From Bog-473 sp963744935 (lineage in GTDB: Bacteria > Actinomycetota > Acidimicrobiia > Acidimicrobiales > RAAP-2), in contig CAVUVM010000008.1 in the NCBI GenBank assembly GCA_963744935.1, forward strand, positions 1 through 64,000: 64,000 nt of DNA, given 5' to 3'. Positions 36,418 to 45,342 of this stretch are shown here, one piece after another. The position numbers and the translations under genes were made by a program. Every line of letters starts with the position of its first letter. The stretch's first letter is position 1. Below the pieces are notes generated by a model. The model was given only the letters and a program-made list of their open reading frames with translations. It had not been told where the DNA came from and did no database searches.

Positions 36418-37401
36418 ATGATCCTTGACAATCGTCTCTGGGCGCCGTGGGGGCGGCCGTTCGCAGTGGGTGGCCATGACGGCCGGGGGCGGCTGGAGGC
36501 GGTGTCTGCGAGCACCCGTCTGCCCTTCTCGGGCTCGGGACTCGCAGCCCAGGAGGCCCGCACGGTGCCAGGGGACAACGAGACGCTAGATGGGAGCGGC
36601 ACGAGCCGACGGTCGTCGCCGCGCGTCAGCATCGTCATTCCGGCGAAGAACGAAGCGCGCAACTTGCCCGACGTCCTTTCGAAGCTCCCCGCAGACTGCG
36701 AAGTCATCCTCGTCGACGGCCACTCGACCGACGACACGGTGCGCGTGGCGCAACGCGTGCAGCCCGACATCGTGGTGGTGGCTCAGACTCGAGCCGGAAA
36801 GGGGAACGCGCTCGCCTGTGGGTTCGCGGCCGCCGCGGGTGAATTCATCGTGATGATGGACGCCGACGGCTCGAACGACCCGGACGAGATTCCCCGCTTC
36901 ATCGCCGCGCTAGAGGAAGGAGCGGACTTCGCCAAGGGGTCACGTTTCTCAGCCGGCGGTGGGAGCGACGACATCACGACGCTCCGCCGAATCGGCAACT
37001 TCTGGCTTAACAAGATCGTGAACCTGATCTTTAGGACGCACTACACCGACCTCTGCTATGGATACAGCGCGTTCCGACGGCACTGCCTCGGGGTCATGCT
37101 GCTCAATCCACCCGACATCGAAGGCTCCAAACCTGAGGAGATGCTCTGGGGCGACGGCTTCGAGATCGAGACCCTGATCACCATCCGGATCGCCAAGGCC
37201 GGCCTCAGCGTCCGAGAGGTCCCAAGCTTCGAGTCGTGCCGTCACTTCGGCGCGAGCAACCTCAACGCCTTCTCCGACGGCCTGCGGGTGCTGCGGACAA
37301 TTCGCGTCGAGCGCAAGAAAGGCGAGCGGAGCGCTCGTCTAGATGCAGTCTGGAACGAGGAGAAGAGCCACCTCTCGCTCCGCACAGAAGAAGCCGGCTA
37401 G
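36418..37401 (+). CDS. Family 2 glycosyltransferase, polyprenyl-phosphate mannose synthase-like
   Basis: A GT2 enzyme of ~327 residues (ATG 36418 chosen; TTG 36319 would add 33). The catalytic domain begins RVSIVIPAKNEARNLPDVL, with EVILVDGHSTDDTV and the metal motif VMMDADGSNDPDEI. GKGNALACGFAAAAGE is characteristic of DPM1/DpgS-type enzymes that make polyprenyl-phosphate sugars, the donors used by GT-C membrane enzymes. No C-terminal membrane domain is present. This fits with the GT-C-like protein at 31049. Confidence 0.88.
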   Translation: MILDNRLWAPWGRPFAVGGHDGRGRLEAVSASTRLPFSGSGLAAQEARTVPGDNETLDGSGTSRRSSPRVSIVIPAKNEARNLPDVLSKLPADCEVILVDGHSTDDTVRVAQRVQPDIVVVAQTRAGKGNALACGFAAAAGEFIVMMDADGSNDPDEIPRFIAALEEGADFAKGSRFSAGGGSDDITTLRRIGNFWLNKIVNLIFRTHYTDLCYGYSAFRRHCLGVMLLNPPDIEGSKPEEMLWGDGFEIETLITIRIAKAGLSVREVPSFESCRHFGASNLNAFSDGLRVLRTIRVERKKGERSARLDAVWNEEKSHLSLRTEEAG

Positions 37402-38335
37402 AGCCGGAAACGGTGGGACACCGCTCCGACTTCGCCACCCGACCTCGGCCGGGATACAGCGCCCTACGCGACGTTCCTGCGGTGGCCCACCCTGGGCGTC
37501 TCTCGCGGTGCCTGCCCGTCGACCTGACTCCGACCAAGCAGGGAGGCGGCGCACTCGTCGCAGATGCGGCCGAACTTCCTGCCGATCTTCAGGCGACGCC
37601 GATCCGCACGCAACGGTTTGAACACAAGACCGCTCCAACCACACCGGTGACAGACGCCAGGCCGGTGGGGCCGACCTTCGCCGCTGTTTCCAGGTGAGCC
37701 CCTGGACAAAAACGCCATACAACCCCCCTCGGCGACTTTCCCATTTTACTTGAGGCGGTCTCCGCGCAGGCGCGCCCTCCACGCACGGAGAAGAGAAATA
37801 CGACGATCCAGGCGGGAAGACGTTCTGCAATTGGGGTTGTTCACGCCGGCATGGATCGCAGGTCTGCCGAGGGCACGCCGAACGAATGGTTCCCCTGGTC
37901 GTAGCCCTTGCTCGCGTGCGTATCGCCGTACAGGGAAGTCGCCGTCACGCCATCGACCCGCGACCGCGTCCCCACGCTCGTGACTGGACGCCATGTGTCC
38001 GCGCCGATGGCATCCGGTGCGAGTGGCGGCCGTGCCACGTGATTGGCGCTCGTGCGCGGCCCGTGGGGACACGGGGCCGACCCGCCCGCACCGGGCGGGC
38101 CCACACCACTCCCGGGCCGTGCACGCCCGAGACCAGAGGTTGTCAGAAGGTCGCGCCAGGTTCGGCGTGGTGGGCTTTCTTTCGAGGTTCAGCCCGCGAC
38201 ATCAAGATCTCCGCACTCTGCCAGCTCGTCATCCAACCCCCAATGCGCCCCGAACGGGTATCCAGTACGCTCGCGTTGCAGGATCCGAATCCGCCCGCAG
38301 CGGAGCCGCACCGGCGTCGGCAGATGGGAGCAGGC
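37402..38335. other. Long region without a confident gene
   Basis: About 930 bases between the GT2 and methyltransferase genes. The only coding candidate I can support is a small zinc-ribbon frame on the minus strand (37464-37718). An AT-richer patch (around 37735-37755, TTTCCCATTTTACTTGAGG) may contain a promoter. No RNA gene or insertion-sequence inverted repeat was seen. Several overlapping Arg-rich frames on both strands look like GC-rich noise. Confidence 0.5.
37464..37718 (-). CDS. Small putative zinc-ribbon protein
   Basis: An 84-residue frame with two paired cysteine motifs, VCHRCGWSGL and RICDECAASLLG, about 30 residues apart and separated by a basic stretch (KPLRADRRRLKIGRKFG). That C-x2-C ... 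C-x2-C layout is a plausible zinc ribbon. I do not recognise a named family. No neighbour overlaps it and codon content is not clearly different from noise, so the call is tentative. The ATG is just downstream of the AT-richer patch. Confidence 0.4.
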   Translation of the reverse strand: MAFLSRGSPGNSGEGRPHRPGVCHRCGWSGLVFKPLRADRRRLKIGRKFGRICDECAASLLGRSQVDGQAPRETPRVGHRRNVA

Positions 38336-39361
38336 ATGCGCTCGGGGGAAGAACATCGGCGGGTCAGCACAATGGCGGCACGCATCGCACGCTCGGCTCT
38401 CGAAAAGATCGCTTCTGCCATTGACAGGTTCAGGCAGTTGTTGTTCCAACAAGAATGGTTCAACAGCGTCGTCATGCCGGCCATCCCCAGGAGCGTGCGC
38501 TGGAACCTTCGCAAGCTCTACTTCTTGGTGCCGGAATTGATCGACTCGACTCTCGGGAAGTCTGACGATCTGATCCCGCCAAAATCCAAGATCTTCGTCG
38601 GGACGGTTGATTTCAAGGAAGGCGCCCAGCAGGCGGTTGATCGTCTCATCGTGATGGACGTCATCACTCCGGAATCGCGCGTTCTCGACGTCGGTTGCGG
38701 GATCGGACGACTCGCCATCCCGCTGACGAGCTATCTGAAAGGAGGCTCGTACGACGGCCTCGACATCGTGCCGTCCGGCATCGACTGGTGCAACGAGCAC
38801 ATCGCGCCGAAATTTCGGAACTTCCGCTTCACGTTGGCCGACATCTACAACAAGGAGTACAACCCCGGTGGTCACGTACGGGCGTCGGAATACACATTCC
38901 CGTACCCGGACGACACCTTCGACCTCGTCGTCCTCATCTCGGTCTTTACCCATATGCTTCCGGACGACACGGAGCGATACGTCGCGGAGATCTCCCGTGT
39001 CCTGCGTCCCGGAGGGCGGTGTTGGGCAACCTTCTACATCTTGAATTCCGACTCCATCGCGATGATGGACGCCGGAAACGGGTCCCTTCGCTTCAAGCAC
39101 AACCACGCGACATACTGGACGGTGAACGACAAGGCTCCAGAGCTCTCGACCGGCTACGAAGAGGGCTACATCAAGGACGTTTTCGAACGCCACAAGCTGT
39201 CTCTAGCTGGCGGAATGCATTACGGCGGATGGAGTGGCCGACCCGCCCTGTGGGACAACGAAGCCGGTAACCTTGGCGACCAGGACCTCCTGCTCGCCAC
39301 CAAGGAAAGCAGAGCCGTTGCGCCGCGACCGAGCCGTACACCATCTTCATCCAGGCACTGA
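38336..39361 (+). CDS. Class I SAM-dependent methyltransferase
   Basis: A 341-residue methyltransferase with a basic/hydrophobic N-terminal extension (~1-100) and the catalytic core after it: motif I VLDVGCGIGRLAIPLTSYL (about residue 120), YDGLDIVPSGIDWC, a FPYPDDTFDLVVLISVFTHM motif and RVLRPGGRCW. The pattern matches small-molecule or glycan methyltransferases found in capsule loci. ATG 38336 is used; ATG 38372 is an alternative. It is followed by a GH16 gene on the same strand. Confidence 0.9.
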   Translation: MRSGEEHRRVSTMAARIARSALEKIASAIDRFRQLLFQQEWFNSVVMPAIPRSVRWNLRKLYFLVPELIDSTLGKSDDLIPPKSKIFVGTVDFKEGAQQAVDRLIVMDVITPESRVLDVGCGIGRLAIPLTSYLKGGSYDGLDIVPSGIDWCNEHIAPKFRNFRFTLADIYNKEYNPGGHVRASEYTFPYPDDTFDLVVLISVFTHMLPDDTERYVAEISRVLRPGGRCWATFYILNSDSIAMMDAGNGSLRFKHNHATYWTVNDKAPELSTGYEEGYIKDVFERHKLSLAGGMHYGGWSGRPALWDNEAGNLGDQDLLLATKESRAVAPRPSRTPSSSRH

Positions 39362-39482
39362 GCCAGGAGGCGCCGTTCGGCGCGCTGGGGACGACGTCGA
39401 GCGGGCGCCCGCACCAAATGATCGGCGAAGTGCTCCACGACGAGCGCCCGCCCATGCAAAACCTCGCGACCGGGCCTCCAGT

Positions 39483-40412
39483 TTGCGTCGCACATTCGGC
39501 CTCACGCTCGGCGTGGCGTGCGCTGCGGTTCTGATCACGGGAATTCTTCTGTGGCCGTCGGCCTCGCATAGTGGTACCCCTGCGACCCCTGCCCCCTCCA
39601 GTGACCCGAACGTCAGCCTGTCGACTCCTCCCGGCTACACGACCCACCAGCTGATCTTCGATGACCAATTCACCGGCACCGGGTTCAGCACATCCAGTTG
39701 GACGACGTACATGGCAGCTCAAGGGATCATATGGAGCGACCACGACCGTATCCCCTTGCCGTACTCCGCTCCGAATTACCCAGGCACGGGGTACCAGGCA
39801 GCCATGTATGGGCCAAGGCAGGTGACCATGGGCAACGGACTCACGCTGACTGCGCAACGAAACACGAACCAATACGCCGGCATGTACCGGTGGATCAGCG
39901 GCGTCGTCACGACCGAGGGAAAGCTCTCGCTTCCCTCGTCCGGCTGGTACGTGCAGGTGAAGGCGAAGATGCCGGATATGACGGCGGGAATGTGGCCAGC
40001 CATCTGGTTCCTGCCCAGCACTCCGATAAGTTCAGCGCCCGAGATCGACCTCTTCGAAGGCGGTTGGTCGGGATCCGACCCGAACGAACTCATGCACTCG
40101 GACTACGGCGGCGGGAGCAGTGAGTACCCCGACTACCGCAACATCGTCTACAACACGCGATCGGATCTCTCCGCGGGTTATCACGTCTACGGGATCCAGT
40201 ACATCCCTCACGTCAGCGTCAAGTATTTCTTCGACGGCAAGCTCGTATTCGAGCAGCTGCAGTCGGACAAGGGAGGAGTCGTTCCGGGTACCTACGAACT
40301 GATCTTGCAACTGCAAGTGGCCACGCATCAAACCTCGCCGTGGCACACCGTGCCGACGGCTGGCACTCCTGCAAACAGCATGGAAGTGGCCGAGGTCCAG
40401 GCGTACTCGTGA
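39483..40412 (+). CDS. Glycoside hydrolase family 16, secreted/anchored
   Basis: A ~309-residue GH16 beta-glucanase-type protein from a TTG start at 39483: the basic start MRRTFG then a hydrophobic segment (LTLGVACAAVLITGILL) forms a signal or anchor, followed by a Thr/Ser/Pro linker. The catalytic motif is EIDLFEGGW (E-x-D-x-x-E) at about residue 190, with WPAIWFLP before it, as in laminarinases and lichenases. It may trim or remodel the glycan made by the surrounding locus. It is clearly related to the catalytic part of the protein at 43315. Confidence 0.87.
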   Translation: MRRTFGLTLGVACAAVLITGILLWPSASHSGTPATPAPSSDPNVSLSTPPGYTTHQLIFDDQFTGTGFSTSSWTTYMAAQGIIWSDHDRIPLPYSAPNYPGTGYQAAMYGPRQVTMGNGLTLTAQRNTNQYAGMYRWISGVVTTEGKLSLPSSGWYVQVKAKMPDMTAGMWPAIWFLPSTPISSAPEIDLFEGGWSGSDPNELMHSDYGGGSSEYPDYRNIVYNTRSDLSAGYHVYGIQYIPHVSVKYFFDGKLVFEQLQSDKGGVVPGTYELILQLQVATHQTSPWHTVPTAGTPANSMEVAEVQAYS

Positions 40413-40473
40413 CAGCCGTTCCGACCGAGCAGCGTTTACGACCCGGTCAGCCGGGCGAGTAAATTCCCCCGCT

Positions 40474-41727
40474 ATGCCGGCGAGCGACGGAGTAGGCGCA
40501 GTAGTCATCGGTGCGGGACCGTACGGCCTTGCCGCTTCCGCACACCTGAGAGAACGAGGTGTCGAGCACCGCACGTTCGGCACCCCGATGGGCGGGTGGA
40601 CCGAGCACATGCCGATCGGGATGTTCCTCAAATCGACGGCCCTGGACTCGAGCGTCGGCTCGCCGCATACGAAGACGGGCATCGGCGACTGGTGCGCTGC
40701 TGCCGGCGTCGAGCCCTACGACAAGGGCGGGGGCGAGACCCCGATCCCGATCGCCGAGTTCATCGAGTATGGCCGCTGGTTCCAAGAGCGAGAAGTCCCC
40801 GAGCTCGAGCAGCAGCAGATCGCCAGCATCACTCGTTCGATCTGCGGATTTGAAGTAGAGCTCGCCTCGGGCGAGCGATTCAAGTCGGCAACGGTCATCG
40901 TCGCCGTGGGCACCGCGCCATTCGCCTTCATCCCCTCCGAGCTCCAAGCGGCGCGGCAACAGGCGACTGGGATGCGCGATCGCATCAGCCATTCGTCCGA
41001 TCACAGCGATCTTTCCCGATTCGCCGGCGAGGCCGTGGCGGTGATCGGACGGGGTCAGTCGGCTCTCGAGTCCGCCGCGCTGCTGCGCGAAGCCGGCGCC
41101 GAAGTGCACCTGCTGGTCCGATCTCCCGTCATCAACTGGGCTGATTCTCCGAAACCCAACCTGAACCCGACCATCCGTCACAAGCTGCGGTCGCCTCCCG
41201 CGCAGCTGGGCAATGGCTGGGAGACCCTGCTCGTCACGCGCTACGCCGGGGCCTACCGGCACCTGCCCGATCGGGTGCGCCTCGCCGGGGTGCAGAAGAT
41301 TCTCGGTCCCTTTGGAGCGTGGTGGCTGAAGAGTCGGGTGGAAGGGATCGACATCCGTTTGCAGACCAAGGTGGTAGCGGTCGGGCCGCAGGCTGACCGC
41401 ATCCGGCTTGTCCTTGCCGACCACGATGGCGCGCGCTCACACCTTGACGTGGATCACGTCATTGCCGCGACCGGCTACCGCGTCGACGTGCCCTCTTTGG
41501 GCCTCCTCTCAGGCGAGCTCGCCCACTCGGTCGCCACCATCGAGGGCTCTCCCCGGTTGTCGGGGAAATTCGAGTCCTCAGTGCCCGGCCTCTTCTTCAG
41601 TGGACTGGCGGCGGCGGCCACCTTCGGCCCCATGCTGCGTTTCGTCTGTGGCTCGGTCTTCGCCGGTCCACGGGTGGCGGCGGGCGTTACCGCCCGCCTA
41701 GTGGTTGCCAAAAGAGCGGGTCCGTAG
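40474..41727 (+). CDS. FAD-dependent monooxygenase / lysine-ornithine hydroxylase-like
   Basis: A 417-residue flavoprotein with the FAD motif VVIGAGPYGLAASAHL at the N-terminus and a second NADPH-type motif VAVIGRGQSALESAALL at about residue 190, then DHVIAATGYRVDVPSL, the usual ATG-like end motif of flavin monooxygenases. It resembles both the N-hydroxylase and the Baeyer-Villiger-like groups; the substrate is unknown. It converges on the ATP-grasp gene, with ends overlapping by about 30 bases. Confidence 0.85.
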   Translation: MPASDGVGAVVIGAGPYGLAASAHLRERGVEHRTFGTPMGGWTEHMPIGMFLKSTALDSSVGSPHTKTGIGDWCAAAGVEPYDKGGGETPIPIAEFIEYGRWFQEREVPELEQQQIASITRSICGFEVELASGERFKSATVIVAVGTAPFAFIPSELQAARQQATGMRDRISHSSDHSDLSRFAGEAVAVIGRGQSALESAALLREAGAEVHLLVRSPVINWADSPKPNLNPTIRHKLRSPPAQLGNGWETLLVTRYAGAYRHLPDRVRLAGVQKILGPFGAWWLKSRVEGIDIRLQTKVVAVGPQADRIRLVLADHDGARSHLDVDHVIAATGYRVDVPSLGLLSGELAHSVATIEGSPRLSGKFESSVPGLFFSGLAAAATFGPMLRFVCGSVFAGPRVAAGVTARLVVAKRAGP

Positions 41728-43047
41728 CGCCCTCAGGGCGATCCTGAACGACCCCGCCACGAGCTGCACGATCATGGTGACGAACGGGCGGAGATCGTCG
41801 AGGCTGAACCAAGCGAGCCTCAGGCGGGTGGGCGCGCCCGGGATCTCGGGCGGCCGCTGCTCGTGCCGGTAATGCCTCCCGGCCAACAGACCCAAGTTCT
41901 CCACGAAAAATCGCTCTCCATCGACCTGGTGCGTCGAGCTCAACGCCCGACCGGATAGGTCCAGGTGCATTGCCCTGACGACGTCGACGCCACCATCATC
42001 TTCGAACATGCGGAATTGTGCTCCGACTCTGGGGTTGAAGTCGAGCAGGTGATACGTGCCGGTCCTCCGGTCGTATCTCCAGTCGGTGTCGAAGATCCCG
42101 CAGTAGCCAATGCGCCGACACAGCACACGCACGGAGTGCTCCAACTCCTCGTTCCTTTCCGTACGAGCGTACGCGGTCGCACCGGCGCGTGCGGGCCAGG
42201 ACCAGAGCTTGCGGCCAGTGAAGATCAGAGCGACGCGCGACGATGTCGTGCAGTAGCCATGGACGAACCAGTCCTCGGCGTGTTCATCAGGTATGTACTC
42301 CTGTACGGCAAGGTCGGCGCCCACCGACGAACGGTCGAACTGCGCCCGCAGACGTCCTACGTCCTCGGCGGTCGACACCACGCGCGTGACGACCGGACGA
42401 GCCGACTGGAACCACGGATCGGTTCGCTTCACCACGACAGGGAGCGCCAGGGCCGTCAGGGCATCCTCCAGGTCGTCACCGCTCTTCACCCAGAATGTGA
42501 CAGGCGTCGGTACGCCGGTGCGACGGCAGATCTCGTAAAGCCCGCTTTTGCTGGCAAGCTGGCGCGGTAGGTCCGGCGGGACTGCAGGGCAAATCGCACG
42601 GTCCGCGAGTGCATCGGCGCCCTCTGCCACGAGCACCGCTGCCTGATCGTCGGTGCAGACGAGCACCGGCTTGGACGGCAACTGGTCGACCACCTCGATC
42701 AGACGGTCGAGGAGCGCCGACTGCTCCGCCTCTCGGCTCGAGGACAGTGCCAGCTGCCCGGTCAGGTACCGACTCGTCGAGGTCGGAGTCACACCAGCCT
42801 CGGTCAGGACATAGACGGGCACACCGGCGCGTCCCAGTGTGCGAACCACTCCGACCGTGCCGTGATGAATCGGATAATGACCAACGCGAACGAGCAGGAC
42901 CGGCACATCGGTGTCGAGGTCGGGGGGTGGGGTCGAGCGGCGATCTCCATGCGGCAGATGACCGAGCAGGGCTTGACGTAGGCGCCTCCTGCGAGCCCGC
43001 AACCACCCTGCCGCCTTGGCGGGCTCATGGGGAGTCATTGCCGGCAT
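41698..43047 (-). CDS. ATP-grasp ligase
   Basis: A 449-residue ATP-grasp enzyme (carbamoyl-phosphate-synthase-like / carboxylate-amine ligase group). An N-terminal pre-ATP-grasp domain (~45-150: VPVLLVRVGHYPIHHGTVG) precedes the nucleotide-binding fold: ASKSGLYEICRRTGVPTPVTF, LPVVVKRTDPW (ATP Lys) and the metal-binding LLDFNPRVGAQFRMFE (about residue 350). Such enzymes join a carboxylate to an amine. In a glycan locus it may add an amino acid to a sugar acid or peptide cap; this is inference. Confidence 0.85.
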   Translation of the reverse strand: MPAMTPHEPAKAAGWLRARRRRLRQALLGHLPHGDRRSTPPPDLDTDVPVLLVRVGHYPIHHGTVGVVRTLGRAGVPVYVLTEAGVTPTSTSRYLTGQLALSSSREAEQSALLDRLIEVVDQLPSKPVLVCTDDQAAVLVAEGADALADRAICPAVPPDLPRQLASKSGLYEICRRTGVPTPVTFWVKSGDDLEDALTALALPVVVKRTDPWFQSARPVVTRVVSTAEDVGRLRAQFDRSSVGADLAVQEYIPDEHAEDWFVHGYCTTSSRVALIFTGRKLWSWPARAGATAYARTERNEELEHSVRVLCRRIGYCGIFDTDWRYDRRTGTYHLLDFNPRVGAQFRMFEDDGGVDVVRAMHLDLSGRALSSTHQVDGERFFVENLGLLAGRHYRHEQRPPEIPGAPTRLRLAWFSLDDLRPFVTMIVQLVAGSFRIALRALRTRSFGNH

Positions 43048-43314
43048 ATGAATTGGTCACCGGGATACGACCACCGAAGACATGCATCGTTGAGCCCGGG
43101 ACGGTCCGATGTGTGCATCGATCGATTCAATTTCCCGAGGAACAGCAGGCCGACCCACATGCGCCTGATGCGAGGCTCATCATAGACATCGCGCCGAGGC
43201 GAGAATCGAAAAGGGGTTGAAACGTGCTGGCCACCACCACCGTCGAATGGATCGGGGACAGATCTGACCGCACGAAAATGTCAGAAAACGCTGTCAACCG
43301 ACGCTGCTGACCCG

Positions 43315-45045
43315 TCAGGGCGCGGAGTACGCCTGCACCTCGGCGATCTTCATCGAGCCACCTGGCGAGGTCGACGTCGGCACGGTGTGCCAGCCCGAGT
43401 CGCCCTGGGTCGCCATCTGGAGCTCCAAGATGATCTCGTAGGTGCCGCTGCCGCCACTGTTGAGGTCGCTGACGACACCGCCGGGGTCGGCAGCGAGCTG
43501 TTGGAACATGAGCTGGCCGTTGAAGTAGTAGTTCACCCCGACGCCGGGAGTGAACTGGATCCCATAGACGTTGTAGCCGTCGTCGAGGTCGGTGCCGGTG
43601 TTGTAGACGGTGTCGCGGTAGTCGTCGTACTCGCTCACCCCGCCGCCGTAGTCGGTGTGCATGAGCGAGTCGGGATCGCTGCCCGCCCAGCCACCCTCGA
43701 ACAGATCGATCTCAGGCACACTCGAGGAGGACGAGTCGGGCATGAACCAGATGGCCGGCCACAATCCCTGCGAGGAGTCGGGCATCTCGGCCTTGACCTG
43801 GACGTACCAGCCGCCGGCGGGGAGCGAGAACTTGCCCTCGGTGCTCACTACGCCCGACACCCATGACAGGCCCAGACCCGATTCGGCGCTCGAGCGCTGG
43901 GCCGTGAGTGTCAGACCGTTGTCCACCGACACCTGGGAGGGAGAGTAGAACTCTGCGTTCGTCGAAGACGGCGTGTTGGGGCCCGAATAAGGCGAGGGGA
44001 ACTGTCCGAGGTCGTCCCACACGTTGCCGTTGGCGCCGATGTAGGTGTTCCACACCGAGGTGTCCAGCCTGGTGCCGGAGAAGTCGTCATCGAGAATCTT
44101 CTCGCTCGAGTTGTAACCCGCCGGTGACGACATCTCGCCCGAGGGCGTCGTTGGCGGGGAGGAAGGGGTGAAGTCCAGGGCCGACCCATTGGTTTCGATG
44201 ATGTCGTAGCCGCCGTTGTCCGGGGTCACCTCTATCCCGTCGATGCTCGCGCCAGTGCCGGCGAGCGATCCGTAGAAGGGTGCATCCCCAAAAGTGAAGA
44301 CGCCACCGTCTGACGCGACGAGCCAGTAGCCGGCGCTGTCGGGAGTGGCCGCCATGGCGACGACCGGCTGGTTGAGGTGAGTCGAACCGGTCGAGCCGTA
44401 GAATCGCGCGTCGCCGAAGGCGAAGATGCCGCCGTCGGAAGCCACCAGCCAATAGCCGTGCCCGTCCGCCGTCGGTGCCATGCCCACGATCGGCTGGTTG
44501 AGGTGGATCGAACCGGTCGAGCCGTAGAAGTGCGCATCGCCGAAGGCGAAGATGCCGCCGTCCGAAGCCACCAGCCAATAGCCGTGCCCGTCCGCCGTCG
44601 GTGCCATGCCCACGATCGGCTGGTTGAGGTGGATCGAACCGGTCGAGCCGTAGAAGTGCGCATCGCCAAACGCGAAGATCCCGCCGTCACTCGCCACCAT
44701 CCAGTACCCGCCGCCATCGGGGGTGGCCGCCATGGAGACGACGGGGCGGTTGAGCGGGTGTCCCGACATCGAGCCGAAAATCTGCGCGTCGGCGAAGGCG
44801 AAGATGCCGCCGGAGGTGTTGCTCAGCCAGTAGCCACCGTTCGGGTCCGCGGCCATCTCATGCCCGGTGCCGTAGTCGGACGTGGCCGCGCTGGCTTGGG
44901 CCGGCGCGATGAGGCCTGCGACGCGAGGCGGCAACAGGAGCGCCACCACCAGGGCCAGGACCGTGACCAGGGCGCGGCGGGTGCTGCGTGTGGGGGAGGC
45001 GGGGCGTATGACGCCGGCCGTCCGCACGAACCCGGGCATGCCCAC
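43315..45045 (-). CDS. Secreted GH16 glycosidase with N-terminal ~42-residue repeats
   Basis: A 576-residue exported protein. A signal peptide (RRALVTVLALVVALLLPP..AQASA) is followed by about five repeats of ~42 residues centred on GYWLVASDGGIFAFGDA and FYGSTGS, residues ~60-280, of the kind that forms a beta-propeller or surface-binding domain; two neighbouring copies are identical. The C-terminal GH16 domain (~310-576) has WPAIWFMPDS and EIDLFEGGW (E-x-D-x-x-E). A GTG is used as start (ATG two codons later). It is a paralogue of the smaller GH16 at 39483. Confidence 0.9.
   Translation of the reverse strand: MGMPGFVRTAGVIRPASPTRSTRRALVTVLALVVALLLPPRVAGLIAPAQASAATSDYGTGHEMAADPNGGYWLSNTSGGIFAFADAQIFGSMSGHPLNRPVVSMAATPDGGGYWMVASDGGIFAFGDAHFYGSTGSIHLNQPIVGMAPTADGHGYWLVASDGGIFAFGDAHFYGSTGSIHLNQPIVGMAPTADGHGYWLVASDGGIFAFGDARFYGSTGSTHLNQPVVAMAATPDSAGYWLVASDGGVFTFGDAPFYGSLAGTGASIDGIEVTPDNGGYDIIETNGSALDFTPSSPPTTPSGEMSSPAGYNSSEKILDDDFSGTRLDTSVWNTYIGANGNVWDDLGQFPSPYSGPNTPSSTNAEFYSPSQVSVDNGLTLTAQRSSAESGLGLSWVSGVVSTEGKFSLPAGGWYVQVKAEMPDSSQGLWPAIWFMPDSSSSSVPEIDLFEGGWAGSDPDSLMHTDYGGGVSEYDDYRDTVYNTGTDLDDGYNVYGIQFTPGVGVNYYFNGQLMFQQLAADPGGVVSDLNSGGSGTYEIILELQMATQGDSGWHTVPTSTSPGGSMKIAEVQAYSAP
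44396..44690 (-). repeat. Tandem ~126-bp coding repeats inside the GH16 gene
   Basis: Two adjacent units encoding GYWLVASDGGIFAFGDAHFY and GSTGSIHLNQPIVGMAPTAD are virtually identical at DNA level, with a third similar unit beside them. The near-identity implies recent duplication or gene conversion and makes copy-number variation likely. Confidence 0.75.
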
Positions 45046-45342
45046 TGTCTCGGCTCGCGGCGGGTCGCGCTAAACCATTTCCACACCAAGTTGCCATCCG
45101 GACCATGAGCGCACTCCCCCGGCCCGCGGCATACGGGCAGGTCAGGACCGCGCGACGCTTCGCCGGCCGAGGACCTGGCTGGCTGGGGACGAAGTGTCCG
45201 CCGCCCGGGTTCTGCCTGTCATCGGCGCGGCGGCTGGGCACGGGCTGCTCCATGCCCTGATGTCCCGCTCACCTCCGCCCGATGCCATGGTGGCGTCGGC
45301 CGCTTCGACGGAGGCAGGGTGGCCACCACGGGACTCGAGGCG

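Noticed and set aside
37746..38072. 108-codon minus-strand frame in the long gap
   Set aside because: Arg-rich translation without motifs; overlaps other meaningless frames.
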